The notes beneath the pieces are model-generated. The model was not told the DNA's origin. It ran no database searches and was given only the letters and a program-made list of their open reading frames with translations. Positions 9,158 to 17,814 of a stretch of DNA of 64,000 bases are shown one piece after another (the stretch's first letter is position 1; each line of letters begins with the position of its first letter). The DNA lies in NCBI RefSeq assembly GCF_044502415.1, contig NZ_CP172402.1. The stretch is one strand, 5' to 3'. The DNA comes from Haloimpatiens lingqiaonensis. Lineage in GTDB: Bacteria; Bacillota; Clostridia; Clostridiales; Clostridiaceae. The position numbers were made by a program, and so were the translations under genes.

Positions 9158-9504
9158 TTTGCCAGTTTGCTAGAGTGCTAGTGGGCCAGATAAGATAGTT
9201 GGCTAGGAAAGATAGGGTGCCAGTTTGCTAGAGGGCTAGAGGGCTAGTTAAGGGGGATTTTCCTTCGCTGTGCGGCGGAAAATCTTTGAAGTATATTTAG
9301 GGAAATTGACTTTGATTCTAGAATTATTAAAAGATTAAAAGACTTAAATAAAATAAAAATGAGAACCGCAAATTTGTGCTATACGCAAATTGCGGTTCTT
9401 TTTATATGTTTTGAAATTTTTTCAGTGAAATAAATAAAAAATATCATCTCATTAACATACAAATGTTTTACGGTTGATTAAATTAATAATTGATCATTAA
9501 TTTT
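9158..9504. repeat. Repeat-filled gap and bidirectional terminator
   Basis: Holds CTAG-rich units (9164-9247), a dispersed hairpin gattttcc...ggaaaatc (9256-9284) that recurs near 14400, 14710, 32520, 38230, 60700 and 63860, and a strong hairpin agaaccgcaaattt...caaattgcggttctttttat (9361-9404). The last can terminate metG and, read the other way, the minus-strand cysteine desulfurase. No gene was seen. Confidence 0.7.
9361..9405. terminator. Terminator between convergent metG and desulfurase genes
   Basis: Stem gagaaccgcaaatt / caaattgcggttct with T5 following on the plus strand and A-rich DNA before it, so it can work in both directions. Confidence 0.75.
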
Positions 9505-10659
9505 TTATTGGCGTTTAACCAAGTCATTAATAGAATTAACAGCATATTTAACTTCTTCAAGTGTGTTAAAATGGCTAAAGCTGAAACGTACAGTGCCTCT
9601 TGGGAAAGTACCTAGGGTTTTGTGGGCAGATGGAGCACAGTGAAGTCCACATCTAGTCATAATATTAAAATCCCTGTTTAGAAGGTGAGAAATTTCACCA
9701 TTATCAAAAGAAGTGAAATCCAAAGAAACCACAGCAGTTCTACCTTCTATGTTTTGCTTACCTATTAAGTTGATTTCTTTTATATTTTTAATTTCTTCTA
9801 TAAATTTCTTTGTAAGTTCCAATTCTTTTTCCCTTATGGAGCTTAAACCAACATTATTTATATATTTAAGTGCAGCATTCAACCCAAAGATTCCAGGTAA
9901 ATTCATGGTGCCGCTTTCGAATTTATCAGGCATATAATCTGGTTGAGATTCGGATTCTGAAAGACTTCCAGTGCCGCCTTCTATAAGGGGTGTAGTGATG
10001 CAGTTAAGCCTATCACTTATTAAAAAACCACCTATACCTTGAGGACCCATAAGGCTTTTATGTCCTGTAAAAGCTATAGCATCTGCATTAAACTTTTCAA
10101 AGTCTACATCTATAAATCCGGCAGTTTGAGCTGAATCTATAATAAAAAACAAATTATGTTTTTTGCAAATATCACCTACTATTTCTAAAGGAAGAATAGT
10201 TCCACAGACGTTAGATGCATGAGTCATTACTATGGCTTTAGTATTTGGCTTTATTAAATTTTCTATTTCATCTAATCTTAAATTGCTTTCATTATCACAA
10301 GGAACTCTAGAAAAACTAACCCCTAATTTAGAAAGAGAGGTAATAGGGCGCATTACAGCGTTATGTTCCATAGAAGAAACTATTATGTGATCTCCAGATT
10401 TAATAAAACCTTTTATTAAAATATTTAAACTTTCTGTTATATTTTTAGTGAATATAACGTTTTCTTCAATGGAAAAATTAAATAAATTGCATAATAGCTC
10501 TCTTGTTTCAAATAGGGTATTTTCTGCAGTATATGCAGAGGAATAGGCACCCCTATTTACATTGCATCCTATATTTAATATGTAATTGTATATGCTGTCA
10601 GCCACTGGTTTTGGTTTAGGAAAAGAAGTAGCTGCATTGTCTAAGTATAGATTGTTCAT
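9505..10659 (-). CDS. Cysteine desulfurase family protein (class V aminotransferase fold)
   Basis: A 384-aa PLP enzyme related to NifS/SufS and CsdA, which take sulfur (or selenium) from cysteine/selenocysteine to an enzyme persulfide. It opens NNLYLDNAATSFPKP, as in the family. The PLP lysine is in AFTGHKSLMGPQGIGG (about residues 197-212), the PLP-phosphate histidine region is VMTHASNVCG (about 145-154), and the catalytic cysteine loop is MTRCGLHCAPSAHKTLGTFPRG (about residues 335-356). The start ATG has ggggg seven bases upstream on the minus strand. It lies back-to-back with the YedE-TusA-DUF3343 genes, a neighbourhood associated with selenium metabolism in clostridia; the link is inferred from that context. 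Confidence 0.85.
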   Translation of the reverse strand: MNNLYLDNAATSFPKPKPVADSIYNYILNIGCNVNRGAYSSAYTAENTLFETRELLCNLFNFSIEENVIFTKNITESLNILIKGFIKSGDHIIVSSMEHNAVMRPITSLSKLGVSFSRVPCDNESNLRLDEIENLIKPNTKAIVMTHASNVCGTILPLEIVGDICKKHNLFFIIDSAQTAGFIDVDFEKFNADAIAFTGHKSLMGPQGIGGFLISDRLNCITTPLIEGGTGSLSESESQPDYMPDKFESGTMNLPGIFGLNAALKYINNVGLSSIREKELELTKKFIEEIKNIKEINLIGKQNIEGRTAVVSLDFTSFDNGEISHLLNRDFNIMTRCGLHCAPSAHKTLGTFPRGTVRFSFSHFNTLEEVKYAVNSINDLVKRQ

Positions 10660-11044
10660 TTAGAATCCCCCCTAATAGGATTTTTTATTAATATTTAACT
10701 CAACTTTCGCAGTTATAAAATAAAAATATAAAATTTACAGGTAAGTAATACTCCGTACTTTTTAGCTTTTACTTCTTACCTTTTTTAAAACTACGGAATG
10801 AGTTTTATCATTTATTTCATATCAAAATATAAATACATATTAAGTTTAACATAAAATAGAGTTTTGAATAATCATAAAATGCAATTTCAAATTAAATTTA
10901 TCAATGCTATGGAAAATAACTATAGATGAAAGAATATCTATAGAAATAAACTATTTAACTTATATTAATATAATTGTTACAATCAATATGGAAATAATTA
11001 TTAAATTAATAAATTAAGAATTAAAAAATTGAAGGAGGTATAAT
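10660..11044. other. Divergent intergenic region
   Basis: Between the desulfurase (minus) and yedE (plus). It contains the MITE fragment above and then AT-rich DNA. Promoters for both directions must lie here, but none matches the consensus well enough to call. An AGGAGG site (11032-11038) precedes yedE. Confidence 0.4.
10694..10745. repeat. MITE-like element, left-end fragment
   Basis: taactcaactttcgcagttataaaataaaaatataaaatttacaggtaagtaat (split here for position only: 10694 onward) matches the left ends of the elements at 36547-36752 and 41924-42079. The right inverted end (tgcgaaagttgagtta) is not found downstream, so this copy is truncated. Confidence 0.65.
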
Positions 11045-12134
11045 ATGTCAGGTAAAAAGGGCATAATATTTGCTGGAGCCTTAGTTGGAATACTTTCAGC
11101 AATATTAGTTAAATTCGGAAACCCAGGTAACATGGGTGTGTGTATTGCTTGCTTCATAAGAGACATAGCAGGAGCGGTAGGAATGCATAGAGCACCAGTA
11201 GTACAATATATAAGACCAGAGGTTATAGGTATTGTATTGGGAGCTTTTTTAATGGCTATAGGAAGCAAGGAATTCAGTACAAAGGGAGGTATCTTCTCCA
11301 TTTATAAGATTTATCCTAGGATTTGTAGTAATGGTAGGAGCTTTAATGTTCTTAGGATGTCCTTTAAGAATGGTATTAAGACTTGCTGGAGGAGATTTAA
11401 ATGCTATATTTGGAATAGCAGGATTTGCTGTTGGTATAGTAGTTGGTATATTCTTCTTAAATAAAGGATTTACTTTAAAAAGAAATTATAAATTATCAAA
11501 TTTTGAGGGATATTTATTCCCAGTAGTAAATGTAGCGTTATTAGGTTTATTACTTGCAGCACCAGCTTTTATATTCTTCAGTAAAAAAGCACCAGGTTCA
11601 TTACATGCACCAATATGGTTAGCTTTAGGAGCTGGGTTAATAGTAGGAGTTGCGGCTCAAAAGACAAGACTTTGTATGGTTGGCGGTATAAGAGATTTAA
11701 TAATGTTTAAAGATAGTTATCTATTAACAGGATTCTTATCTATATTTGTATTTACTTTAATAGGAAACTTAATATTTGGAAAATTTAAATTAGGTTTTGT
11801 TGGACAACCAGTTGCACATAATGATGCTTTATGGAACTTTTTAGGAATGGTACTAGCAGGATGGGGTTCAGTGCTTTTAGGAGGATGTCCTTTAAGACAA
11901 TTAATTTTATCTGCTGAAGGAAATATAGATTCTGTAATGGCAGTACTAGGAATGTTAGTTGGAGCAGCTTTCTGCCATAACTTCTCATTAGCTTCTAGTG
12001 GAAAGGGACCTACTTTAAATGGTAAAGTTGCAGTAATTATAGGATTTATAGTAGTTCTTGCAGTGTCTTATTTCAATATGGAAAAATCCATGAATTTTAA
12101 GGCAAAAGGAGATGTGAATGTAAATGCAGATTGA
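11045..12134 (+). pseudogene. yedE: YedE/YeeE-type sulfur/selenium transport membrane protein, frameshifted
   Basis: YeeE/YedE proteins are polytopic membrane proteins carrying thiosulfate or related sulfur/selenium species. The N-terminal part (frame from ATG 11045) reads through GVCIACFIRDIAGA and GAFLMAIGSKEF. The rest continues in another frame from about 11291 (SSPFIRFILGFVVMVGALMFLGCPLRMVLRLAGGDL split over residues ~82-117) to 12134. Removing one A at 11291 restores KGGSSPFIRF and a single protein of about 362 aa, the normal size. The conserved MFLGCPLRMVLRLAGGD and LLGGCPLRQLILSAEGN motifs are both intact. Its end overlaps the TusA-like gene by 11 bp. It may be a true pseudogene or a sequencing error. 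Confidence 0.85.
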
Positions 12135-12327
12135 TGCTAGAGGAATGTCATGTCCACAACCAGTTTTAATGGCTAAAAAAGGAATAGAACAAAGTCCTAA
12201 AGGAATAGAAATAATTGTAGATAACAATACAGCTAAGGGAAATGTTCAAAGATTCTTAAAAAATGCTGGATATAATGTTGACGTAAAAGAAAAAGAAGAG
12301 GATTTTGTAATCACAGCGAGGAAATAA
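12124..12327 (+). CDS. TusA/SirA-like sulfur carrier protein
   Basis: A 67-aa protein with the TusA fold signature: MQIDARGMSCPQPVLMAKKGIE, where the CPxP cysteine (residue 10) carries persulfide in TusA. The C-terminal half NNTAKGNVQRFLKNAGYNVDVKEKEEDFVITA is like the TusA domain of YedF. The DsrE-like second domain of full YedF is absent. It starts inside the end of yedE, so the two are coupled. It probably receives sulfur or selenium from the desulfurase or the transporter, as inferred from the neighbourhood. Confidence 0.85.
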   Translation: MQIDARGMSCPQPVLMAKKGIEQSPKGIEIIVDNNTAKGNVQRFLKNAGYNVDVKEKEEDFVITARK

Positions 12328-12330
12328 TTT

Positions 12331-12567
12331 ATGGAATATATTGCAGTATTTTTTACTCATTCAGGAGCAGTAAAATACAACAGGTTTTTAGTTAAAAACG
12401 AAATAAAAAGTGAAATGATGCCTGTACCAAGAAAGTTAAGCTCTAACTGTGGTATAGGGGTAAAATTCACATATGATGGAGATATAAGTTCTATAATAAG
12501 TGAAGAAATAGAAAAGATATTTTTGATGCAAGGAGATAGTCACAAGGAAATATATGCCTGTGATTAG
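12331..12567 (+). CDS. DUF3343 protein (putative Se/S carrier-like)
   Basis: A 78-aa small soluble protein. It has the DUF3343 pattern: an opening YIAVFFTHSGAVKYNRFL, a central MMPVPRKLSSNCGIGVKF with a single conserved cysteine in SxCGIG, and a short helical tail. DUF3343 genes commonly follow yedE/tusA genes in anaerobes with selenium metabolism. Only 3 bp separate it from the tusA-like stop, so it is the third gene of the unit. The function is not established. Confidence 0.75.
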   Translation: MEYIAVFFTHSGAVKYNRFLVKNEIKSEMMPVPRKLSSNCGIGVKFTYDGDISSIISEEIEKIFLMQGDSHKEIYACD

Positions 12568-12652
12568 ATTGTATTAATATTGAAATAAAGCTTAACCTGT
12601 GTATGTTTTATACATATAAGCTTTTCACTTTATAAAAATAAATATTATAGAT

Positions 12653-12700
12653 GATTAAGGATAAGTTAAAATGGGGAACTTATCCTTAATTTATTTTAGT
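12653..12700 (+). terminator. Terminator of the yedE-tusA-DUF3343 unit
   Basis: Stem ttaaggataagtt / aacttatccttaa with a loop of about 9 nt, followed by tttattttag. Confidence 0.7.
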
Positions 12701-12813
12701 TAAGGCATTTACTAAAACGACTATATGTAATAAAATTATTTACTGTGGTAAAACTTAATATGTTAAATGAGTAGCATGTAAAATATACAAAGGTAAAGGG
12801 GAGACATTAAAAT

Positions 12814-14331
12814 ATGAAGGTTTTTATAACTACAGTAACAGGAGCTATAATAGGATATATAACTAATTGGTTAGCTATAAAGATGCTTTTTAGACCTTAT
12901 GAAGAAAAAAGGTTTTTAGGATTTAAAATACCGTTTACTCCAGGTTTGATACCTAAGGAGAAAGGCAGGATAGCTAAAAGCGTAGGAGAAGCTATTGGCA
13001 ATCATTTGCTTACTAAGGAAACCATGGTTAAATCTTTATGCAGTGAAAAAATTAATAAAAAATTAGAACAGTGGGTTTTTAATAAAATAGATAGCTTGAA
13101 AGAATCTGAAAATTCATTGGGTAATTTGGTTGAAGAATTTTCAGAAGGAAAGCAACATGAATTATACAAGTATTTAAGTGTAAATTTGAATAATTATATA
13201 TTAAATAGCATTAGAAATGAAAAGTCTAAAAATGCTATGGTTAAATATATAGAAGAATACATAGAAGAAAGTTTAAATAAGAGTCCAAAAGTTTTAACAG
13301 AAAGTAGCATTTATAATAAAATAAATGAAAAGTTATTATGTGTAGCCTTAGAATATAAAAATGAAGGCAAAATAGAGGAAAAATTAAATAGTGTATTCAT
13401 GGAAGAAATTAAAAATTTAGAAGGCAGTTCTAAAAAAATAAAAGATATTATTCCTCAAAGTGCAGTTAATAATTTAAAAGTATATATGTACAATAAAAAA
13501 GATAATATTTGTGCTGCAATAGAAGAAATATTAAATAGTGAAAAAGCTCAAATAAAGGTAAGAGATATAATAGAAGAGGCTATAAGCAAAAATTTAAATC
13601 CTATGATAGCTATGTTTTTAAACAAAGAGTCACTATATGAAAAGGCTATGGTTATTTTAAATGATTTTATGGAAAAAGAAGAAAATAAGCAAGAAGTTAT
13701 AGTGCTTTTAGGAGAGATAGTAGATAAAATATTAGAAAAGGATGTAAGTGATATACTTGTAAATTCTTCTGAAGAGGGAAAAGAGGAGACTATAAAAGTA
13801 ATATCAAGATTAATTTCTGATAAATTTGTATCAGAAGAAAATGTAAAGTCTTTAGAGAATGTTTTTAAAGATAAAATTAACAACAATAATAATTTAAGAG
13901 ATATTATTATTAAATTAAATAAAAAATATAGTGAAGATTTAAACAAACTTATCCACAAAAAGTTAGATGAATTTCTATTTGGAGAAGTTTTCTGTGGAAA
14001 ACTTCTGAATATTATTGAAAATTTTATAAAGTCTGTCTTTGATAAGCCAATGAAGGATATATTCAAAGGACGTGAAGAAGCTATTAAAAAATACTCTTAT
14101 GCTATTGCAATAAGTCTTTATAATAGATTTATTGAAAGAGAAGCAGAATCTGTTATAGAAGCTTTGGATATAGCAGCCATTACTGAAGAGAGGATAAATT
14201 CTTTTGATGTGGCTTTTGCTGAAAAGATAATTTTAGAAATTTCAAGTAAGGAACTTAGTGCTATTACTTGGTTAGGCGGACTTTTGGGAGGAATTATGGG
14301 ATTAGTTTCATCCTTAATTGCATCACTATAA
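12814..14331 (+). CDS. DUF445 family membrane-associated protein
   Basis: A 505-aa protein. The N-terminal DUF445 hallmark is visible: a short hydrophobic stretch VTGAIIGYITNWLAIKMLFRP, then FKIPFTPGLIPKEKGRIAKSVGEAIGNHLL split across residues ~37-66. A long helical, highly charged middle (about 80-460) follows. The C-terminus ends in a hydrophobic glycine-rich helix (AITWLGGLLGGIMGLVSSLIASL, about 482-504), so both ends are likely membrane-embedded. Bacillus YheB is a relative. Role unknown. A GGGGAG site (12798-12803) precedes the ATG. The stop codon is inside a perfect palindrome. Confidence 0.8.
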   Translation: MKVFITTVTGAIIGYITNWLAIKMLFRPYEEKRFLGFKIPFTPGLIPKEKGRIAKSVGEAIGNHLLTKETMVKSLCSEKINKKLEQWVFNKIDSLKESENSLGNLVEEFSEGKQHELYKYLSVNLNNYILNSIRNEKSKNAMVKYIEEYIEESLNKSPKVLTESSIYNKINEKLLCVALEYKNEGKIEEKLNSVFMEEIKNLEGSSKKIKDIIPQSAVNNLKVYMYNKKDNICAAIEEILNSEKAQIKVRDIIEEAISKNLNPMIAMFLNKESLYEKAMVILNDFMEKEENKQEVIVLLGEIVDKILEKDVSDILVNSSEEGKEETIKVISRLISDKFVSEENVKSLENVFKDKINNNNNLRDIIIKLNKKYSEDLNKLIHKKLDEFLFGEVFCGKLLNIIENFIKSVFDKPMKDIFKGREEAIKKYSYAIAISLYNRFIEREAESVIEALDIAAITEERINSFDVAFAEKIILEISSKELSAITWLGGLLGGIMGLVSSLIASL

Positions 14332-14364
14332 GCCATAAATTGCGACGCAATTTATGGCTTATAG
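14327..14364. terminator. Perfect palindrome overlapping the DUF445 stop
   Basis: tataagccataaattgcg / cgcaatttatggcttata, an 18-bp arm that includes the TAA stop codon. No T-tract follows; CTAG-rich repeat units do. It is like the palindromes at the ends of the MATE and PQQ-lipoprotein genes. Confidence 0.6.
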
Positions 14365-14845
14365 TGTGCTAGTGGGCCAGTGTGCTAGAGGGCTAGTAAA
14401 GGAAGATTTTCCTCCACTGCGTTACGGAAAATCTTTAATTGAATATAAACAATGGTATAGTGGGAAAAGGTATAACTGATTCATTAAATGAAGTGGTTAT
14501 ATCTTTTATTTTAAGGGCTTAAAAAATCTTTTATTGGCGTAGCCAGCAAAAATATAGAAATATTAAATATAGAAATATTAAATATCAAATATTAAATATC
14601 AAATATCAATTAATGTTGAAATTCCTATGGAATTTCTTAAATTAGAATTTGTGGAGGAAGTGAGAATTAAGTAAGAGGTAAGAAGTAAGTAAGAAGTAAG
14701 GGTTAAGGGAGATTTTCCTCCACTGCGTTATTTAAAATCTTTAATTAAATAAATGTAATAATAAAACAAGTCAACAGGTAAAAAATCACAAATTGAGCAC
14801 TTGAAAAGTTTTTTTGGCGTAGCCAGCTGATTTATAATGAAAGAT
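14363..14845. repeat. Dispersed repeat block, copy 1 (matches 32512-32757)
   Basis: CTAG units (14363-14397) are followed by a block of about 245 bp (14398-14640): the gattttcc..ggaaaatc hairpin, a hairpin around ggtataactg..cagttatatc type sequence, aaaaatcttttattggcgtagccagc, then atagaaatattaaatat repeats and the hairpin ttgaaattcctatggaatttc. The block matches 32512-32757 closely. It is followed by gtaagaagtaag repeats and a second shorter hairpin copy (14706-14745). No gene was seen. Confidence 0.75.
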
Positions 14846-15121
14846 TTATACTTCTTTAAAACCAAACTTTTTATATAAATTATAGGCTGGTTTATTATCA
14901 ATATGCACATCTAAAATTATTTCCTTTATATTATTAAAGTACATATCATTTATGCACTTAGATAATAGTGCTGAGCCAACTCCTTTACTCCGATAGTTTG
15001 GAGATACATGTAGAGAGTAAATGTGTAATAACCACTCATCCTTTACTATGCCTATTAAAATACCTATTGCCTCATTTTGGTCATGTGCAATTATGATATA
15101 TCTTTTTGAGAAATCACCCAA
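14846..15121 (-). pseudogene. GNAT acetyltransferase, N-terminally truncated
   Basis: About 91 codons keep only the C-terminal half of a GNAT fold: GILIGIVKDEWLLHIYSLHVSPNYRSKGVGSALL, with the acetyl-CoA loop RSKGVGSALL, and the end ILDVHIDNKPAYNLYKKFGFKEV. A full GNAT is about 150 aa, so strands beta1-beta3 are missing. The open frame begins only shortly upstream (stop at 15142) and has no ribosome site. The tnpB element lies directly upstream on the same strand, which suggests that its insertion or a linked rearrangement removed the 5' end. I could not find the missing part on the far side of the element. Confidence 0.7.
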
Positions 15122-15249
15122 AAGCCGTTACCAAAACTTTATAAAACTTTATAAAAAGATTATATAAGTATATAGTTTTGTTTCTTTCCTACTTCATAAT
15201 GTCCGATTTTACCCATTTTATAACCTTCTGCAAAAGGTTAAATTGCGGC

Positions 15250-16560
15250 TACTTTCGTTTGTGTAACACTCCATAGGCTTTGCTATACTTTATTAGTATA
15301 GTGGGTTGTAACGATTACCCAGTTTAGTAAATCCTTTATATGATTATACTAAACCATAGTTTGCAAGGTTATATGAAGCATTTTTATCTCTATCACAAGT
15401 AAATCCACATTTGCATTTATAAACTCTATCTGAAAGTTTTAAGTCTTTCTTGATATTGCCACAATGACTACAGGTTTTACTTGAAGGATAAAATGTAGGT
15501 ACTTGAACAAACTTAATACCATACTTTTCACATTTATATTTTATCTGATTGATAAAAATATTAAATCCCTGCTCTGCTATTGCCTTTGATAAGTGCTTAT
15601 TCTTCATCATATTAGATACTTTTAAAATCCTCCATAACTATTCTATATGGTTTGGCTTTCACCATTTTGGAAGTAGTTTGGTGTATATGATTTAATCTAA
15701 TATTTTTAAGTTTACTATGAAGTTTTTTAATCTTCTTTTCAAGTTTTGCAATGTTCCTGGTTTTTTGGTAACTCTCTCCTTTCTTATTCATAATATATTT
15801 TCTTGAACATTGTCTTTGAATTCTTTTTAATTTTTTACTTAGTTTTTTAACTTTGTTTGTTTTATTAACATTCCTAGTGTCTAAATTATCTATATTTGTT
15901 ATTGCTAATTGAGATATTCCTAAATCAATTCCTAAGCTAAAATCATTTAATTTAACAGTTTTAATATTATCTTCGATGCCTACTGAAAGTACCCATACCC
16001 TGCCATTAAAATGCACCCTAGGATTTTTAAACTTTGTTATAGTAGTTAAATCTATATCATAATCTGATTTATATTTAACTTTACCTATCTTTTCAAGATT
16101 AACAAAGTTATCTTTAAAATAAATTCTTTCATATCTACTATAAAATCTAGGTTCTGATTTTTTCTTGCTTTTAAATTTAGGAAAGCCACTTCCATTAAAG
16201 AAATTAGTATATGCTTTATCTAAATCTCTAATACTCTCTTTAAGTGTTGCATTAGATACTTCATATAACCACTCGTAACCTGCGGTATTCTTCAAAACAG
16301 TTAATTGTTTACCTAAATCTGCAACTGATAGCTTTTTACTATTAAGTTTATAGCTATCTATTTGCTTGGCTAACGCCCAATTGTAAACAAATCTCATACA
16401 GCCTATATGCTTATGCATTAAAATTATTTGCTCTTGTGTTGGATATAGCCGTATATTTAATGCCTTTATCATGTTTTATCACCTCACTTTGCTATTTATA
16501 TATCATTATGTTCAATAACTTATTTTTTATAATATTTTGAGGTGATTCTACTAGATAATT
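15250..16560 (-). mobile_element. IS200/IS605-type tnpB-only element (ends approximate)
   Basis: One tnpB gene without an adjacent tnpA. Downstream of tnpB on the minus strand, 15255-15343 contains a hairpin (ccactatac..gtatag) and ends near ggagtgttacac. This is the place and general form expected of the element right end and guide (omega) RNA. The left boundary is unclear, somewhere in 16490-16560. Such elements lack terminal inverted repeats, so the exact ends cannot be set by eye. Confidence 0.6.
15344..16472 (-). pseudogene. tnpB: TnpB RNA-guided nuclease, frameshifted
   Basis: TnpB cuts DNA with a RuvC-like domain and a guide RNA. The N-terminal ORF (16472-15612) starts MIKALNIRLYPTQEQ, includes the helix-turn-helix region, and has RuvC-I aspartate in LGIDLGISQLAITN (about residue 190) and RuvC-II glutamate in RIVMEDFK. 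The C-terminal part (from 15610) has the zinc finger CSHCGN...CKCG and RuvC-III aspartate in CDRDKNASYNLANYG. The two are in different frames. The run gattttaaaagtatc has one T too many: with three Ts it reads EDLKVSNMMKNKH and gives one protein of about 375 aa, the usual size. All catalytic residues are otherwise present. Confidence 0.88.
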
Positions 16561-16719
16561 TTGAAGCCTATTAAAAAATAGTAGACTTTTATATAGTTTT
16601 ATAGTCTTTCTTTAACTGTTAACAAGCCTCTTTTGAATATACTATTAATTACCATTGCGTCGCAAAAAAGAAAATTGTAAATTATCAACTATAGGTTGTA
16701 CTTGCTTTATTTTTTGAAT
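16473..16719. other. Gap upstream of tnpB
   Basis: AT-rich DNA holding the tnpB ribosome site (gaggtgataaaac on the minus strand) and the presumed left end of the element. Nothing else was resolved. Confidence 0.35.
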
Positions 16720-17136
16720 CTATTTTAAAAGTATCTCTTTATATAAAAATATATGTTTTATTATATGCCCAATATCGCCTTCTCCAGCAAATTTTGAAAT
16801 GTCAAAGAAATTCTGATTTATTTCTATCCATTCTAAATCATTTTCATCTCCATATACAGAAACTTCTTTATTTACACGCCCAACATATACTTCGACCTTA
16901 ATACTGGGTAAATAATATGTAAAATCCATCAAGTGTGTTAGTGTAATATCATTTTTGGAAATGCCAGTTTCTTCTTCCAATTCACGATAAGCCGCACTTA
17001 ATCCATCCTCTCCACTTTTAATCTTTCCTCCGACTAAATTGTACAGCCCTTTATATGGGTTCTTTCTTCTCTTACACATAAGAATATTTCTGCACATACT
17101 ATCAAATGTAGCGATTACATTAAATTCTATATCCAT
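16720..17136 (-). CDS. Nudix hydrolase
   Basis: A 138-aa protein with a complete Nudix box: GGKIKSGEDGLSAAYREL followed by EEETGI (about residues 36-59), including the REXXEE metal ligands. Nudix enzymes hydrolyse nucleoside diphosphates linked to another group. The N-terminal strand FNVIATFDSMCRNILMCKRRKNPYKGLYNLVGG (split) is typical of MutT-like/8-oxo-dGTP or ADP-ribose members, but the substrate cannot be told. A GGAGG-type site is visible on the minus strand just before ATG 17136. Monocistronic. Confidence 0.85.
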   Translation of the reverse strand: MDIEFNVIATFDSMCRNILMCKRRKNPYKGLYNLVGGKIKSGEDGLSAAYRELEEETGISKNDITLTHLMDFTYYLPSIKVEVYVGRVNKEVSVYGDENDLEWIEINQNFFDISKFAGEGDIGHIIKHIFLYKEILLK

Positions 17137-17277
17137 TAATTATCCTCCGTCATTTGAATTAAATTTACTATTATGAATTAACTTATTTTTCAATTATATC
17201 ATACTTTTGGGAGAAAATATCATAAAAGTGTTTACTCTACACTTAAAGTTGAATTCTATATTTTGCTTTTCACGAGT

Positions 17278-17486
17278 CTTTTATTGGCGATAGCCGTATT
17301 AAATACTAAAACTAAGATTTATACAAACAACTGCCTTACGGCAAAATGAATCGAATTTTAATTACTATTTTATTTTAATAAGTATCATATAACTTTTCGA
17401 AAGGCTCCGCCTAAAAGATATTATGAGCGTTTTCTTTTTTTATAACTTAAAGATTTTCTAAATAAAATGAAGAAAATCCACATTAT
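17278..17486. repeat. Dispersed repeat (family of 38048-38300 and 60551-60783)
   Basis: Begins gtcttttattggcgatagcc, then actaaaactaagatttatacaa, a tgccttacggcaaaatgaatcgaattt stretch and atcatataacttttcgaaaggctccgcctaaaag. Two further copies at about 38074 and 60553 match over about 140 bp, and those two extend further (to gcatgacctgaaaa). No ORF. Confidence 0.75.
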
Positions 17487-17566
17487 TTGATATTTGATAT
17501 CTGATATTTATATATTTAGCCTGGCTATCGCCAATAAAAGATTTAATTTAAGCCCTAAAGATAGCT

Positions 17567-17608
17567 AACACAATTTCACGTTGTGAAATTGTGTTAGCTA
17601 TCTTTTTT
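17567..17608. terminator. Long perfect hairpin, bidirectional terminator-like
   Basis: Stem of about 20 bp: aaagatagctaacacaattt / aaattgtgttagctatcttt, then tttt. It lies between the Nudix gene (minus) and DUF362 (plus), in a repeat-rich gap of 17137-17805. Confidence 0.65.
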
Positions 17609-17654
17609 ACATTCTAAAATTTTTTGTAATGCAATGAAGAAAAATTATCATTCC

Positions 17655-17730
17655 CTAGCCCTCTGGTCCTCTAGCACACTAGCACACTAATTTTGGTCCT
17701 CTAGCACACTGGCAAACTAGCCCACTGAAA
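17655..17730. repeat. CTAG-rich repeat tract, reverse orientation
   Basis: Units such as ccctagccctctggt, ctagcacactagcaca and ctagcccac. It is the complement of the gggctag family. It is followed by a small hairpin aaaattgtgac-ttcc-gtcacaatttt. Confidence 0.7.
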
Positions 17731-17759
17731 ATTGTGACTTCCGTCACAATTTTCCTATT

Positions 17760-17787
17760 TTGAAATAGCTGTAAAGTGGTGTATAAT
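17760..17787 (+). promoter_or_regulatory. Promoter of the DUF362 gene
   Basis: TTGAAA (17760-17765), 16-nt spacer, TATAAT (17782-17787), about 28 nt before the start. Confidence 0.6.
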
Positions 17788-17814
17788 TGTATTAATATTT
17801 AAAGGGTGAGGGTG

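Noticed and set aside
13548..14066. Minus-strand 172-codon frame inside the DUF445 gene
   Set aside because: Shadow of an AT-rich helical coding region, with Ser/Phe/Ile-rich composition and no ribosome site.
15250..16560. tnpB element as a self-splicing IStron
   Set aside because: No group I intron core could be recognised next to tnpB by eye.
16561..16720. Missing N-terminal half of the acetyltransferase on the far side of the tnpB element
   Set aside because: Translation gives only short frames without GNAT-like sequence.
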